A program made the translations under genes and the position numbers. The notes under the pieces were generated by a model, which was not told the DNA's origin, made no database searches, and was given only the letters and a program-made list of their open reading frames with translations. DNA of 64,000 nucleotides from Drosophila miranda (Eukaryota > Arthropoda > Insecta > Diptera > Drosophilidae), in contig NC_046676.1 of NCBI RefSeq assembly GCF_003369915.1, positions 13,374,001 to 13,438,000 on the forward strand, read 5' to 3'. Below are positions 1-12,169 of the stretch, in pieces (the stretch's first letter is position 1; the number at the start of each line of letters is the position of its first letter).

Positions 1-3000
1 GATGGCCAACGCTGTTTATCCCGAAGAATGCTCCCAGGATCAGCAGCAGCAGCTGGTGAACGCTTCGTTTATCCAGAATCATGTAGCCAGCAGCAGCAAT
101 AGCAGCCTTTTTGGCGCTTCCTTTGCAGAAAGGGACGAGTCTGCCTGCATGGATGAAACGCTGGTGGATGAGGAACTAGTCTTGAGCCTTACCCAGCCGC
201 ATGGAGCTGTGCCACACGATGCCACCTGTAGGTAAACCAGAAGCCATCAATCTCTAATTAACCATTCATATCCTTAACTCTGCTCCAGTGAGGGAAGAAG
301 ACCTGGAACTGCTTGAGGTCCTGCAGCAGCTTGAGGAACAGAGTGCCAATGAATCGCGCATTGATTTGGACAGCTCGTTGGCGCCCCTGTCGCAGCAGCA
401 CAAACACTGTAAATGCCAGTTAAAAAATGATCGCAAAATGGCTTTATTTCATTCTGTTTTTCCTTTAGTTGAGCTAACTCCAGAGCTGTTGGACAAGGAG
501 ACAGCAGCAGCTGCTGTCGGTCCTAACTTGGGGTCCGATGAAGACTGTGATTCTGAGGAGGAAACGAACACTGGGAGCAAACATGACTTCTCCACCGCCC
601 TGGACGACATCGATGAGCTTTTGCTCAAACTAACTCCAAGTCAACCTACACCCAAAGTGCAGGGGGAGCTAGATCCCACACCGAAGCTGCCGCAGATTGA
701 TGGCTCTGATGATAATCAGCGTACACCGAAAAAGTTGAGAGCCAAGGCGAAGGGAAGCCCCCCAAAGACGCCCACTACACCTAAAAGGGAAAGCCTATTG
801 CGGTCTCCTCGCACACCCAAGTCCAGTGCGGCCAAGAAATATGCCCCGCTGCCGCTTACCATCGGCAGCAGCTCCACGAAGAGTGAGTACAGCTGTGTAG
901 ATGTGCCTCTAATTGTCCCACGTATATTGCAGAAAACGATGTGGAAGCGGCAGGGAAATCCATGAACCCTCGACTCAGTCTACAGCTCGACCAACGACCG
1001 GGTAGACAAGGGTATGTCAAAACCCAGGCCCTTTTAGTCAGTCTGTTCCTCATTTCTTATCGTTTAGGCCAGAGTTTTCGCTGCGCAAGAAGCTGGCCAT
1101 GACGGAGTTACGCCGCAAAAGTGTCGAGGAGTCGTCAAATAGTTTCGTCCTGTTGCAGAACGAGTAGGGGAATAGTCTCCTCCTTTTCTTTGGCAGTCAA
1201 TTAAATTGAGCTTTTCTTTGACAGCTTCACATCGCGGCGGAGTACCAGGAGCCGCACCCGCAACCTCGACAAGACCCACCTCATCTGCTCACTGACGCCG
1301 CGAGTGAGAAATCCCAGCTTTTCGGACCTGTTCGAAACAGCGGATGATCCTGAAGAAGAGCAGAAAAAGCCACGTCGTAGTGCGCGTCATCAGGCTGAGA
1401 AAGAGAGTCCTTTGGAACCGGTGGCCAGTAAAGGGAGACCCCGAAAATCGGAGACAAATGCCCAGAAAGTGGCGAAAAAAGACCAAGGTGAATCCCGTAC
1501 AGATTTAGTTACGCCAGATAAGAATAGCAGTCGTATGATACGTGAAAGTATTCGAAAGAGTTGCGATGCGCAAGAAATAAACTTAGCAGAAGCCCAGGAT
1601 ATGAATCCGCAGCAACAGAAGGAAGCAGAGTCTGGGTCGGAGGCCAAGCCAGATCAAGAAACGAAACAAAGCGAGGAAACCAATCTGCCAATTAGCGATG
1701 ATGAGGCGATCGAGTCCGATACTGAGGGCGATCAAATGTTCACAAAATTGCGAAAGACTCCGAATCTGAGGCGTTTGCGTAAGAGTTTCCGCTCGGAGGT
1801 GTTGACCAAACAGCTCCAGGCGACGCCAACCACAGGGACGCCGCCTCCAGTCGAGAGCCAGACCACTCCGCAGCTAAGTCCCAGGAGCAACGAGAGCCAA
1901 ACACCGGAGCTAATGAAGAGCTTCTATGAGCACTCATTGATCATCAACAGTCCGTCGGTATTTAGTGATCTCATAGACAGCCCCCAGCCTTCTCCTGCAG
2001 ATGCACCTGTCACGCTGAAGGATGGCCCCTTTGTCATTGCTCCCTTGGAGCTGCCACCCACCTACGATGAAGTGGTTCGCGGGTGCGGTAAGCTGGACAT
2101 ACCCGAGCACGAGTTCCAGCCGCCCTTCTACAGCAATCCTGCCGATGTGAGCAAGGTAACAGAGGTGGGATTCCTGGTCCTCCACATTCCCGGCAACAAG
2201 CTCAACGACTGCGATCCCTTTCAAAGCGTCCTGGGCAACGACAAGGGGTTGGCCGCCTGGCGCCGTCAGCAGCTTATTGCCATCGGGGGCCCGGCCATGC
2301 TGCAACGTCATCGGGGCGAACAACGCATTCGGGAGTACTTCAGCAGTGGTCAGAGGATTGCCATTGAGCCGGCACAAACGGCGCCCACCCGCCAGGAGGC
2401 CAAGGTCTGGCTGAAGGCGAGGCAGCTGCTCCGGCAGCGGGAGGAGCCAGAGAGAGGCAGCGATGTCGACAGTCCCATCAAGGTCAAGCGCCAGAAGATC
2501 ACCATGATGCTGCAGAATGATGACGGCGACGCTGACAACGAGGAGGATGTGGATTGTAGCCTCAGCCTCACACCAATATCCCAGGATAAGACAAAAGGAA
2601 CTCCCATAAGCAGTAAGGGCCAGGTGTCCTCGCGTTCCAGACGAGGAACCAAACTGAACTTTATGGCATCCTTAGACGAAGCAGCGGAACCCCAGCAGAA
2701 TACCGACGGAGGCAGTTCCCAGGCCAGCGACCAAAGCAGCGTGTCTAGCAGTGCCGCACAGGCGGAACTGGACCGCACCTCCTTCTTGCGGCAGCTGGAC
2801 GGCCACCACCAACAGGAGGGGCACCACGAGCTCAGCTTCGGCCTGAGCCACGCCACACTGGACAACACGTTCGGCTTCAAGGTGAACCTGGAGAACCTGC
2901 AGCAGGCCAAGGCTGACATTGAGTGCAACTATTTGACCATAATGACGCTGGAGGTGTTTGTGGCCACGCGAGGGGAGCTGCAACCCGATCCGATGCACGA

Positions 3001-5564
3001 CGAGATGCGCTGTCTGTTCTATGCCATCGAGCACAGTCTGCCGGATGCAGATGCGGATGGGTCGCTGCCCAGCAAGGCTTGTGGCTACATCATGGTCAAC
3101 CATGCCCAGGATCTGCTCAGCGAGGGACTGATACACGGCTTGGACAAGGACATCGAAGTTCAGGTGGTATCCAATGAGGCAGAGGCAATGGAGGCCCTGT
3201 TGGCCCTATGTGCTCGCTGGGACGCCGATATTTATGCCGGCTACGAGATCGAGATGGCCTCCTGGGGCTATGTGATCGATCGGGCCAAGCATCTATGCTT
3301 CAACATAGCCCCTCTGCTGTCCCGTGTGCCCACTCAGAAAGTGCGTGACTTTGTCGACGAAGATCGCGAGCAGTTCACCGACCTGGACGTGGAGATGAAG
3401 CTCTGTGGGCGCATCCTGCTGGACGTGTGGCGGCTTATGCGCTCCGAGATTGCCCTCACCTCTTACACCTTCGAGAATGTAATGTACCATATCCTGCACA
3501 AGCGCTGCCCCTGGCACAACCCCAAGACGCTCACCGAGTGGTTCGCCTCGCCCTGCAGCCGCTGGATTGTGCTGGAGTACTATCTGGAGCGGGTCAGGGG
3601 TACGCTGGCGCTGCTCGACCAACTGGATCTGCTGGGACGCACCAGCGAGATGGCCAAGCTCATTGGCATCCAGTTCTACGAGGTTCTATCGCGAGGATCG
3701 CAGTTTCGAGTCGAGAGCATGATGCTCAGGTGAGTGAAACAATGCCCTTTGGAGGGCTGGTGTCCTTTGGTAACCTACCGTCACCTTTCCAGAATTGCCA
3801 AGCCCAAGAACGTGGTGCCGCTCTCGCCCAGCGTCCAGCAGCGGGCGCACATGCGGGCGCCCGAATATCTAGCGCTGATTCTGGAGCCTCAGTCCCGATT
3901 CTACGCCGATCCCCTGATTGTGCTCGACTTTCAGAGTCTCTACCCCAGCATGATTATTGCCTACAACTACTGCTTCTCCACCTGCCTGGGCCGGGTCGAG
4001 CATCTAGGTGGGAGTTCGCCTTTCGAGTTCGGGGCCTCCCAACTGCGTGTGTCCCGCCAAATGCTCCAGAAGCTGCTGGAGCACGACCTGGTCACGGTGT
4101 CGCCTTGCGGCGTGGTGTTTGTGAAGCGCGAGGTGAGGGAGGGCATCCTGCCGCGCATGCTTACCGAGATTCTGGACACACGGCTGATGGTCAAGCAGTC
4201 GATGAAGCTCCACAAGGAGAACTCTGCCCTCCAGCGGATCCTGCACTCTCGCCAGTTGGGCCTGAAGCTGATGGCCAACGTGACATACGGCTATACGGCG
4301 GCCAACTTCAGCGGACGCATGCCGGCCGTGGAGGTGGGCGACTCTGTCGTCTCCAAGGGCCGCGAGACTCTGGAGCGTGCCATTAAGATGGTGGAGGCCA
4401 ACGAGGAGTGGAAGGTGCGCGTGGTCTACGGCGACACGGACTCGATGTTTGTTTTGGTCCCAGGCCGCAATCGGGCAGAAGCATTCCGGATAGGCGAGGA
4501 GATAGCCCAGGCCGTCACCGAGATGAGTCCCCAGCCAGTGAAGCTGAAGCTGGAGAAGGTCTACCAGCCCTGCCTGCTACAGACCAAGAAGCGCTACGTC
4601 GGCTACATGTACGAGACGGCCGACCAGGCGCAGCCCGTCTACGAGGCCAAGGGCATTGAGACGGTGCGAAGAGATGGCTGCCCGGCAGTGGCCAAGATGC
4701 TGGAGAAGGTGCTCCGCCTGCTCTTCGAGACGGCGGACGTCAGCCAGGTGAAGCAGTACGTCTGTCGGCAGTTCACCAAACTGCTATCCGGACGAGCCAA
4801 CCTGCAGGACCTCATCTTTGCCAAGGAGTTTCGCGGACTCAATGGCTACAAGCCAACGGCCTGTGTGCCCGCCCTGCAGCTAACGCGGTGAGTAGAAACT
4901 GTTGCTATTTCGGCACGAATCCATCTCCTGAACAAACTCCATTCACAGCAAGTGGATGCAGAAGGATCCCAGGCGGATACCGCGACGAGGGGAGCGCGTA
5001 CCCTTCATTATCATCAACGGACCGCCGGGTATGCAGCTCATTCGTCTGGTGCGCAGTCCTCACGACATTCTGGCCAACGAGGGACACAAGATAAATGCCA
5101 TCTACTATATCACCAAGGCCATTATTCCGCCTTTGAACCGCTGCCTGCTGCTGGTGGGAGCCGATGTCAACGATTGGTTCACCAGCCTGCCGCGCAAGCT
5201 CCTCATGATGCCCGCCCTAGCCATGGCCAATGAGTTGGCCAGCGGTCGGGGCGCCAAGTCTACAATCTCCCAGTATTTTTCCACCACCAGCTGTGTGATC
5301 GATTGCGGCCGTCAGACCAAGGCCGGCATTTGTCCCGAATGCCTGAGGGACGCCACCAAATGCGTTATCACACTGTCCGACAAGGTGGCGCGCCTGGAGC
5401 GCGGACATCAGTTGACGCAGCAGATCTGCCAGTCCTGCTGTGGCCGTGTGGGCAGCCTACAGTGCGACTCCCTCGACTGTCCCGTGCGGTACGTGCTGGA
5501 GGTGAAGCGTCGCGATGTCCAGCAGATTGCACACATTCGTAGGCTGCTCGAGGAGAATTTCTAA
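1..5564 (+). CDS. mus205: DNA polymerase zeta catalytic subunit (REV3), 5' end missing
   Basis: Catalytic subunit of the B-family translesion polymerase Pol zeta, which extends past DNA lesions in the nucleus. I join eight exons: <1-227, 289-408, 469-882, 933-1011, 1068-1163, 1225-3729, 3793-4887 and 4949-5564. They read as one frame of 1716 codons from base 2, so roughly the first fifth of a Rev3-length protein lies left of the window. The first donor (GTAGGT at 228) was chosen because it alone keeps the frame. Polymerase motif A reads DFQSLYPSMIIAYN (about 3926) and motif C YGDTDSMF (about 4427). Two C-terminal cysteine clusters (CGRQTKAGICPEC and CQSCCGR) correspond to the CysA zinc and CysB iron-sulphur sites. 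The middle is basic and rich in SP/TP, with a PPTYDEV motif near 2050. The stop is TAA. Identity is very secure; the exon borders are inferred from consensus sites and frame. Confidence 0.95.
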
Positions 5565-6371
5565 CAAGTGTATATGTCGGGCTTTTATTATTATTTGTCA
5601 AAGTAACGCAATTGGTGGAGTACTTGGACAACCGGGGGAAAGAATGCTCAAGAGTAGCCAGCGCAGACCGTAGAAAATCATACACTGAGAACCATTTTAT
5701 AGTCAGTTCATGCACATTTAATTGACCAAAATACACTGAGAATAGTCTTACGATTCAACACTCTATATACTCGTATATTTTGTTACTTTCTGCGCATTTA
5801 AAAAAGTTAAAATTACATACACTTTGTTTGCCAGATTTCGTACACATTTAAAATGGCCCTAGAAACTACTTGCAGGGATTGTTGCTCTTGTGTGTTTATA
5901 ATACTAGAGGAAATTGTTAACTATTGATATCTAAGCTTATTTTTGTGATTGTTTTTGTGTGTGTTGAATGAATGCATTCATGTTTATATGAAATATGTGT
6001 ATGATTATATAATGCCTCAATCTGCTGTTTTTAAAAGAGTTTACTCCTCCGATTCCATCTCAGCCTTAATTGTGTGTGCATGAATATATGTATGTATAGG
6101 TATAAGTATATGTTGTTTAAAATTATTCAACTGTGTGTTTCACTTTTGATTATGGTTTAATGCTACGATTAAAAAATTTCTTTTCAATAGTTAACCAAAT
6201 TTATAACAATTTGTATATTTTCTTGTTGTAATTTTCCTTTTTGGATTACTAATTTTGAGCAGTTTGGGCAGAAACATCCAACAAATTACAATATATAATA
6301 TTAAAAAAAAAATGGTTTGCATTTTTTTTGTTCCTTAAAAAATACAAAAAAGTACCCCCCTTTTAATTCTC
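5565..6371. other. AT-rich convergent 3' region between mus205 and Nop17l
   Basis: About 800 bp of AT-rich sequence between two convergent genes. It should hold both 3' UTRs. It contains T- and A-runs and TG-rich stretches, but no reading frame or repeat I can support. Confidence 0.6.
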
Positions 6372-9360
6372 TTACATCTCATCGTCTTCATCATCCATTT
6401 CAAACATCATGGCATCATTCTTGGCATCGGCATCGGCATCGGCGTGGTCCTGGCGAGTGCGATAGGACTTCGAGTTGCTGTCCGTACGGTGGGAAGCAGA
6501 TGCTCCAGTCAGATCCAGTCCGCTATCGTGGAGCTTGTTGCCTGATGGTTCCCCTTGCTGCTGGTAAAATAAAGAAGACATCAATCAGTTCGGACAGACG
6601 ACATTTGGAGGACATGTGAAGGCGAAATATATTCTAGTGGCACATCAATTAACACGTTTTAAAATAACTTTCGCCACATTCGACTCAATCAAACTTTGGC
6701 TCTATTTAAATTCACAAATCCACTCAAACAAAGAGTTGGATCAATATTTGGCGTCTGGTCTAAGAAAAATTCCGACCAAACAACGAAATTTCGCTGATGG
6801 CCACTAATTGAATTAACAGCGTAACAAGCTCTCATTAATTAGATCAGTCGAATCTGCCTTGATCTTACCTTGAGGGCGGTGTCACGGGTCTCCTCGTAGT
6901 CTGCCGAATCCCCCTCGCTGAGGCGACGCTGCTGAGCACGCAATTTGCAATTGCGACGCTTCTGGTTCTTCTTGCGCTGACCGAGTATGCTTGAGTCGTG
7001 TCTGTGGAAAAACACACATCAAATTTATTCATTTACTATACTTATTTATTCGTAGAACTCACCTAAACACTTGCTTCATGATTTGGTCATTAAATCTAAC
7101 AGTCTTCTTGCAGCTCTCCGAAAGGCCTTCCTCGGCCCGATCTTCCTCGGGAATTCCATTAAAGGATTGCGAGAACAGAGAGCTCGATGCATCCACAGAA
7201 CAGGAGTGCGAGGAGAAGCCACAGTCATCGATGGAGGAACAGCTGTCCGATATGGACGGTCTCGGACCGTAGCGACTGAACCGCTTGAGGATTCCCCTAT
7301 TGACATTCTCGCTGCCAATGGTGCTATCGTTGCACTCCGAGTAGCTGCGTTGCTTGCGCTGTGGCACCATGGGTGTCGTGGCATCCTTCTTGCGTCCCAG
7401 TGGACCGTCCTGCTGGTCGAGCATTTCCTCACACGCAGACTCCGAGTAGGAGCGCTGCTTCTTGTTTCGCTTGCGTTGCTTCTTGCTTGGCTTTTTATGC
7501 AGCTGCTGCTGTTGCTCATCATCCTCCTCCGTGGTGATGGAACTGTGTGGTGGGCGTACGGTGATGACCACGGCATCATCCGTGCGCATAATCTGTACGT
7601 CCCTGGGGGGGTTGGGCTCGCACCCATTATTTTTATCGGTCTTTGGCTTGTAGTGCCCGTAGACCTGATATTCTTTGAGACCGTTGGCATGCAGACCGGC
7701 CAGATAGCTCGTTGGGGCCTTGCTCTCGGCACCGAGAAACAGCTTCATTATCACATTGTTGTCCCAGGCCTCTGCTTCGATGCTTTCGATACAGTGATCC
7801 TTATGGTACCCCTCCATATCCACGGATGGTAGCTCCATATAGAAGGCATAGTGAGTGGGATAGTAGCCACTGCCAATGGTGGCAAACTTCACCGATACGC
7901 TCCTCTCCGTCTTCAATGTCACGATGGAATCCGGCTGGACGTGGGCCACATCCAGAACAAAGGCCATGGCATTGTCAAGCGCATTGCAGTCGAATTTAGG
8001 CAGTTGATAGTGCACGGAATCCTTTAAGAACGTACTGGGTGTCAGGGCGGGCGGATCAGGGGGTGCAGCTGTCTCTGTGGATGATTGGAGACGAAATTGG
8101 ATAAGAAACGGCGCAGGGAGAGAGAACTATTCGAGCGTTTCACCTACCTAACTCAGGGGTTTCCGGCATGTCCCCATCGGCATCATCCTCCACGGGGGAC
8201 TCACTGTTGGAATGCAGCTCCACTCCGCTGTCCTCGCGACTGAGGTAGCGTAGTGTGTCGTGCATCTGGCGCTGCTGGTTAACACTTTTGCGCACCACAG
8301 GCAGGGTGATGCTGAGGCGACGCTTCTCCGTGTCAAAGCGGGCATTGCCAGCCTTGTCGTCCACAACAAAGGGCAGATCAAGCTTGAGACGGTACTTGGC
8401 ACCCAGTCGCTCGCTCAGCAGATAGACTGACTTGGCTGTGACATCCAGCTGGCATTCGGCAGTGGATCGGAGTAGGGGCAGTTCAATCTCCACGACAAGG
8501 GAGCGCGGCACGGTCACATGCAGCTTGGCATCGAGCTCATCGGTGTACTCCGACAGGTCCACCTCGTGGCTTTGCTTGATGGAATACTTGGGCACCGCGA
8601 ACTCCGGCACTGGTGCCGCCTTGGTTTTCATGGGTAGAATTTTCGGCTCTGAATTGGAGGCGGGTGGCTTCGTGGGGTACATATGCTCGAGGGGATGCGG
8701 TTCCTGCTCCTCCGGTGTGGGATTGGCGGCCAGCTTGCGTATCACAGTGGGTCGGGCTATGCCCTTGTAATCCAGCTTGGGATACTTCAGATTGGCACGG
8801 TCCAGGGCTACCTCGTACTCGCGCTCGACGGCGTCCAGCGCTGTGTCGATCAAAGCTTTTCGAAACTGGGAGTCACGGGTGGCCAGGTGCAGGGCATCCG
8901 GATGGAAGACCACATCAAAGACCTTGCAGTGGTTGTTCTTCGCATCGCAGTCGTCCCGCCCCTCCGTCTGGGCCATGGGTATGGACCAGCTTAGGCCACG
9001 ACCTCCTGTCTCCGGATTCATGCCCACCTCGCTGTTGGGCCGGGCAACCTCCGGCGAACTGGCAATGTTGATGAAGCATTTCAACTCACCGTCAATGGAC
9101 GTCTTCACCACAAATCCCGGCTTGGGGTGTACGAATTTAATGTCAACGCCTCGCTCCTTCTCCAACTGCGTAATCTCCTGCTCGTAGATCTTGCGGTTCT
9201 CCGGGTCTTGGACCTCCTCGACGTAATCGAAGAATAGCTTGCGGAACTCCTCCTTGCTGAGCGCCTCGCGGATGGCCTCGAACTCGTCCTTGGTTATGTC
9301 GGCGCGCTCTTCATTATGGAGCTTTGAGTGTTTCTTACGTGAGCCGGCGGCAGTTGACAT
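6372..9360 (-). CDS. Nop17l: Kintoun / DNAAF2, dynein assembly factor
   Basis: PIH1-family co-chaperone for cytoplasmic preassembly of axonemal dynein arms; the fly protein was also found as a PP1-interacting protein. Four exons (8148-9360, 7063-8074, 6869-7001, 6372-6560) give 848 aa. The N-terminal half is the PIH1 domain (for example the stretch around FINIASSPEVARPNSE), followed by a CS-like beta-sandwich region encoded around 8200-8520 and a second one in exon 2. Exon 2 then has a low-complexity section with lysine/arginine-rich runs. Near residues 728-732 it carries KTVRF, an RVxF-type PP1 docking motif, just before the exon end. The last exon encodes an acidic tail ending DDEDDEM. An alternative acceptor six bases downstream (exon from 8068) is possible and keeps frame. 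The start at 9360 gives MSTAAGSRKKHS. It is convergent with mus205 and divergent from sax. Confidence 0.93.
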
Positions 9361-10995
9361 AGCGCTCTATCTGACGATCACTACACAATGGCTCTAACGG
9401 CTCTCTTTTGGATCTATGATCTCTCTTCCCGCACTTGCACTTGCACTTGGATATTTCTTACACAAATAATATTTTCTGGATATTTTTTATTTTTGATTTG
9501 TTGTGGAGTGGGGCTATACTTAAAATACTTGAACACTTTGATTTTCCGTTGAAAATGCCTTTGAAACAGTCAAGGTGTGCTACTGGAAAGAGAAAAAGGT
9601 GAACGGAAGCAATTAAGAACGGCTGATGCAATGCCAGTGGAAGTACATTTGTATTGGAAACAGTGATAACGGAAACTACCGGCAGGAATATAACGCTCTT
9701 TAGAGTTTCACCTACAATTGCCCTAGGTCTTGTCTTGGGTTCCCTCCCCCCGCTCGACAAAATTAAATCTCACCCAAATAAATATAGGTATCACGAAATT
9801 ATAATCTTCATCTACAGGTAATCGTAAAAATTTTAATTTTATGACGCAGTAAGGTCGTCTGCCAAAATTTGCCGGCCCGACTGTGTTTTGGTAACTTTTA
9901 TAGTGGTGTGGTAGTAGTTGTGGCCGGCGGACACAAGAATCGCATTATGTAAGCAGCGTGTGGTCCACGCGTATTTTATTTGTTCAGCAATATATAAACA
10001 AACTGCGTAGTTTCATTTCTTAGATCCCTCTTCCTCCCTCCCTACTCACTCACTTGTGTGTTTATTACGGTGCTTGCGCGGCGAGCGAGAATTTAGAAAT
10101 GAGGCGAGAGCTACACGAAATGCCGGCTGTTGGGGTCGGTCGGCACTGAGAGAACAGCGAATAGCGTGGAGGAGCTGCGCAGAGAGGGGCTCTTGATAAG
10201 CGAAAAAACCACTTGCCCCCAATTGTTTGTGTTCGCCTCTGCTGTTAGCGAGGTTCTCTATGTATTGTGTTCCGCCATGTAGTGCGATTTGTTGCGCAGC
10301 CATACTAAATGTTATGGTTTCCTTCGTATTTACCACCACCACCCACACACTTAGTACCAATGATAATAATGTAAGTAACATGTATTCACATGCAAGCACA
10401 AGTCTGGAAGAGAGATAGGGGAATATAAGACTCTTCTCTTCGGTTTGTGTGTATCTTTCCTTTCCCAGAGGAAAACTAGGAAAATTATAACAGTTACGTG
10501 ACCAAACACATGTTCGGAGTGGAGTGTGGGGTAGGGGGAAGGAAGGAAAACTCTTGTTTGATCGATACAGAGTAAAACTAATTGATTTTCTCTAAAAATG
10601 TGAAACCGGTCGGACTAAACTTGATATTAAAGGTAGCCTATACTGGTCGGCGAAGAAATCATATAAACAGCCATCGACAGTCCTGAATATGTACATATGC
10701 ATGTAGGTGCCATGCCTTTCCATGTATTAGATGTGGAACAACAAATCTGCATCGTCTCTTGCAGGCCTACTTTAGAGACCTTTCCAAACTGGAGAAGAGA
10801 AAAACTTGAATAGAGAACCAAACTTACCTTAAAATCGAGTTAATATGCGTTTAGTTTAGCAGAATTAAATACAATACAATTTTGTTTTGTTAGTTGAAAA
10901 TCCCTTTTTTTAATACCAGGTTCGCTGACGTTCTAGAAACTATTTTGGTTCGACCGGCTCTAGAGCTGGGAGAAACAACGATGTTAATATCGATT

Positions 10996-11053
10996 TTAGA
11001 AATATACCAAAATATACCATCTCATTTAAAAAATATACTTAAATATACTGAAG
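10996..11053. repeat. Cluster of AATATACC/AATATACT words (motif 6-like)
   Basis: At least four copies of a word close to the reverse complement of the Drosophila core-promoter motif 6 (KTYRGTATWTTT) occur within about 60 bp. It may be a promoter-proximal array or a simple AT-rich repeat. The same word clusters again upstream of cathD. Confidence 0.4.
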
Positions 11054-11127
11054 AATTCAAGTTCTATTATACATATTCCTTTATTTTGATATTCCGACAA
11101 ATATTACTAGCTAGATAGAACATTTTG

Positions 11128-11410
11128 CCATGCCCACATGATTTTATACGATTGATAAATCAATTTTGTACTTAACTGGCTTATCCTAAATACTTGCTTT
11201 TATTGGATTTCGTCTAATTAGAGAAAATTGTCACGTGGCGAATCACGTAAGTGAGTAATCGTTCCAATTGCTCAATTTAGAGATTCCGTAGAATAATTCT
11301 GGCTAACTAAAACCCTTAGCTCTGCCCACATAATTGTACCCCATTGATGAATAAATTTTCTACGATATTGGCTATTTTTTAGTCCTTGCTTTTATTGTAT
11401 TTTGGCTAAA
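11128..11410 (+). repeat. Imperfect direct repeat, two copies of about 95 bp
   Basis: The stretch at about 11,128-11,220 and that at about 11,313-11,410 share, in the same order, TGCCCACAT, ATTGAT, AAATTTT/CAATTTT, TGGCT and CTTGCTTTTATTG. The copies are divergent and about 190 bp apart, so this is an old tandem or segmental duplication. No coding content or terminal repeats were seen. Confidence 0.5.
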
Positions 11411-12088
11411 ACAAGGATTAAACAAAATAGTTCAACAAAAAAAACGTCGCAACGTTGTCATGTTATGTTTTGCATTTCATTTTTGACGATTTTGATTGGC
11501 CGTTTTAGCCGGTTCGTAATGTGGCGGTATATTTAAACCCAACAAGTTTATATGGATATATTATAAATGGTGTATATCATATACATATTAAAACTAACTT
11601 ATCAGTACCAATTTTAATAGCAGTCCCTGGGCTCCGTTAAAGTGAGCAAATGGCAAGTACCTGCTGAATAGCATGATAGCAGGAAACGGCCGAGACAGAA
11701 TGTCCTGATGTGACGTGTTAATATTCCCCAAAATTTGCGGCATATTCACACTTAGCGACTGTCCTATTGTGCTATTAAAGTGGTTCAGCCTGAATGGTAT
11801 ACATTAAGGGCCAATTTTTGCCGAACGACATTCTAAATCTGCTCCACCTACTGAATATGAACATCACGTACATTTCCCGTTGGGTTGACCTTTTCAATGG
11901 TATAGATCAATCATCACCTTATAGATCCAAGAACATTAATTAAAGTACATAATTTAAAAGTATGGAATGGGGCTCATTGTTCTCAACCGGTTCAAAAAGA
12001 ACCTGACCCGATTCAAGTTCGGCTATTGCGACTAGCTAAATTTTAGGGGGTTAAGAACAGATTATTTATAAAAAAGGCACAGGCTAAA

Positions 12089-12100
12089 TTCGGTATATTT
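12089..12100 (+). promoter_or_regulatory. sax: Core-promoter motif 6 of sax
   Basis: TTCGGTATATTT matches the Drosophila motif 6 consensus KTYRGTATWTTT at every position. It lies 81 bp upstream of the sax start codon and 15 bp before a motif 1 site, the arrangement usual for TATA-less fly promoters. Confidence 0.7.
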
Positions 12101-12114
12101 GGTCGATGCCTTCG

Positions 12115-12125
12115 CGGTCACACTG
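12115..12125 (+). promoter_or_regulatory. sax: Core-promoter motif 1 (M1BP site) of sax
   Basis: CGGTCACACTG matches motif 1 (YGGTCACACTR). A second, one-mismatch copy follows at 12137-12147 (TGGTCACACCA). Transcription normally starts at or just after this motif, so the 5' UTR would be only about 45-55 bases before the ATG at 12170. Confidence 0.7.
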
Positions 12126-12169
12126 ACTGGCATCCTCTGGTCACACCACCCCCAAAACGGAATGGAGCA

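Larger units (their letters stand above)
9361..12088. other. Intergenic region between Nop17l and sax
   Basis: About 2.7 kb that should contain the Nop17l 5' UTR and promoter and sax regulatory DNA. No gene-like frame is present. I see a cluster of ATATACC words near 10,995-11,050 and an imperfect pair of about 95-bp direct repeats at about 11,128 and 11,313. Both are described separately. The rest is unremarkable AT-rich sequence. Confidence 0.6.
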
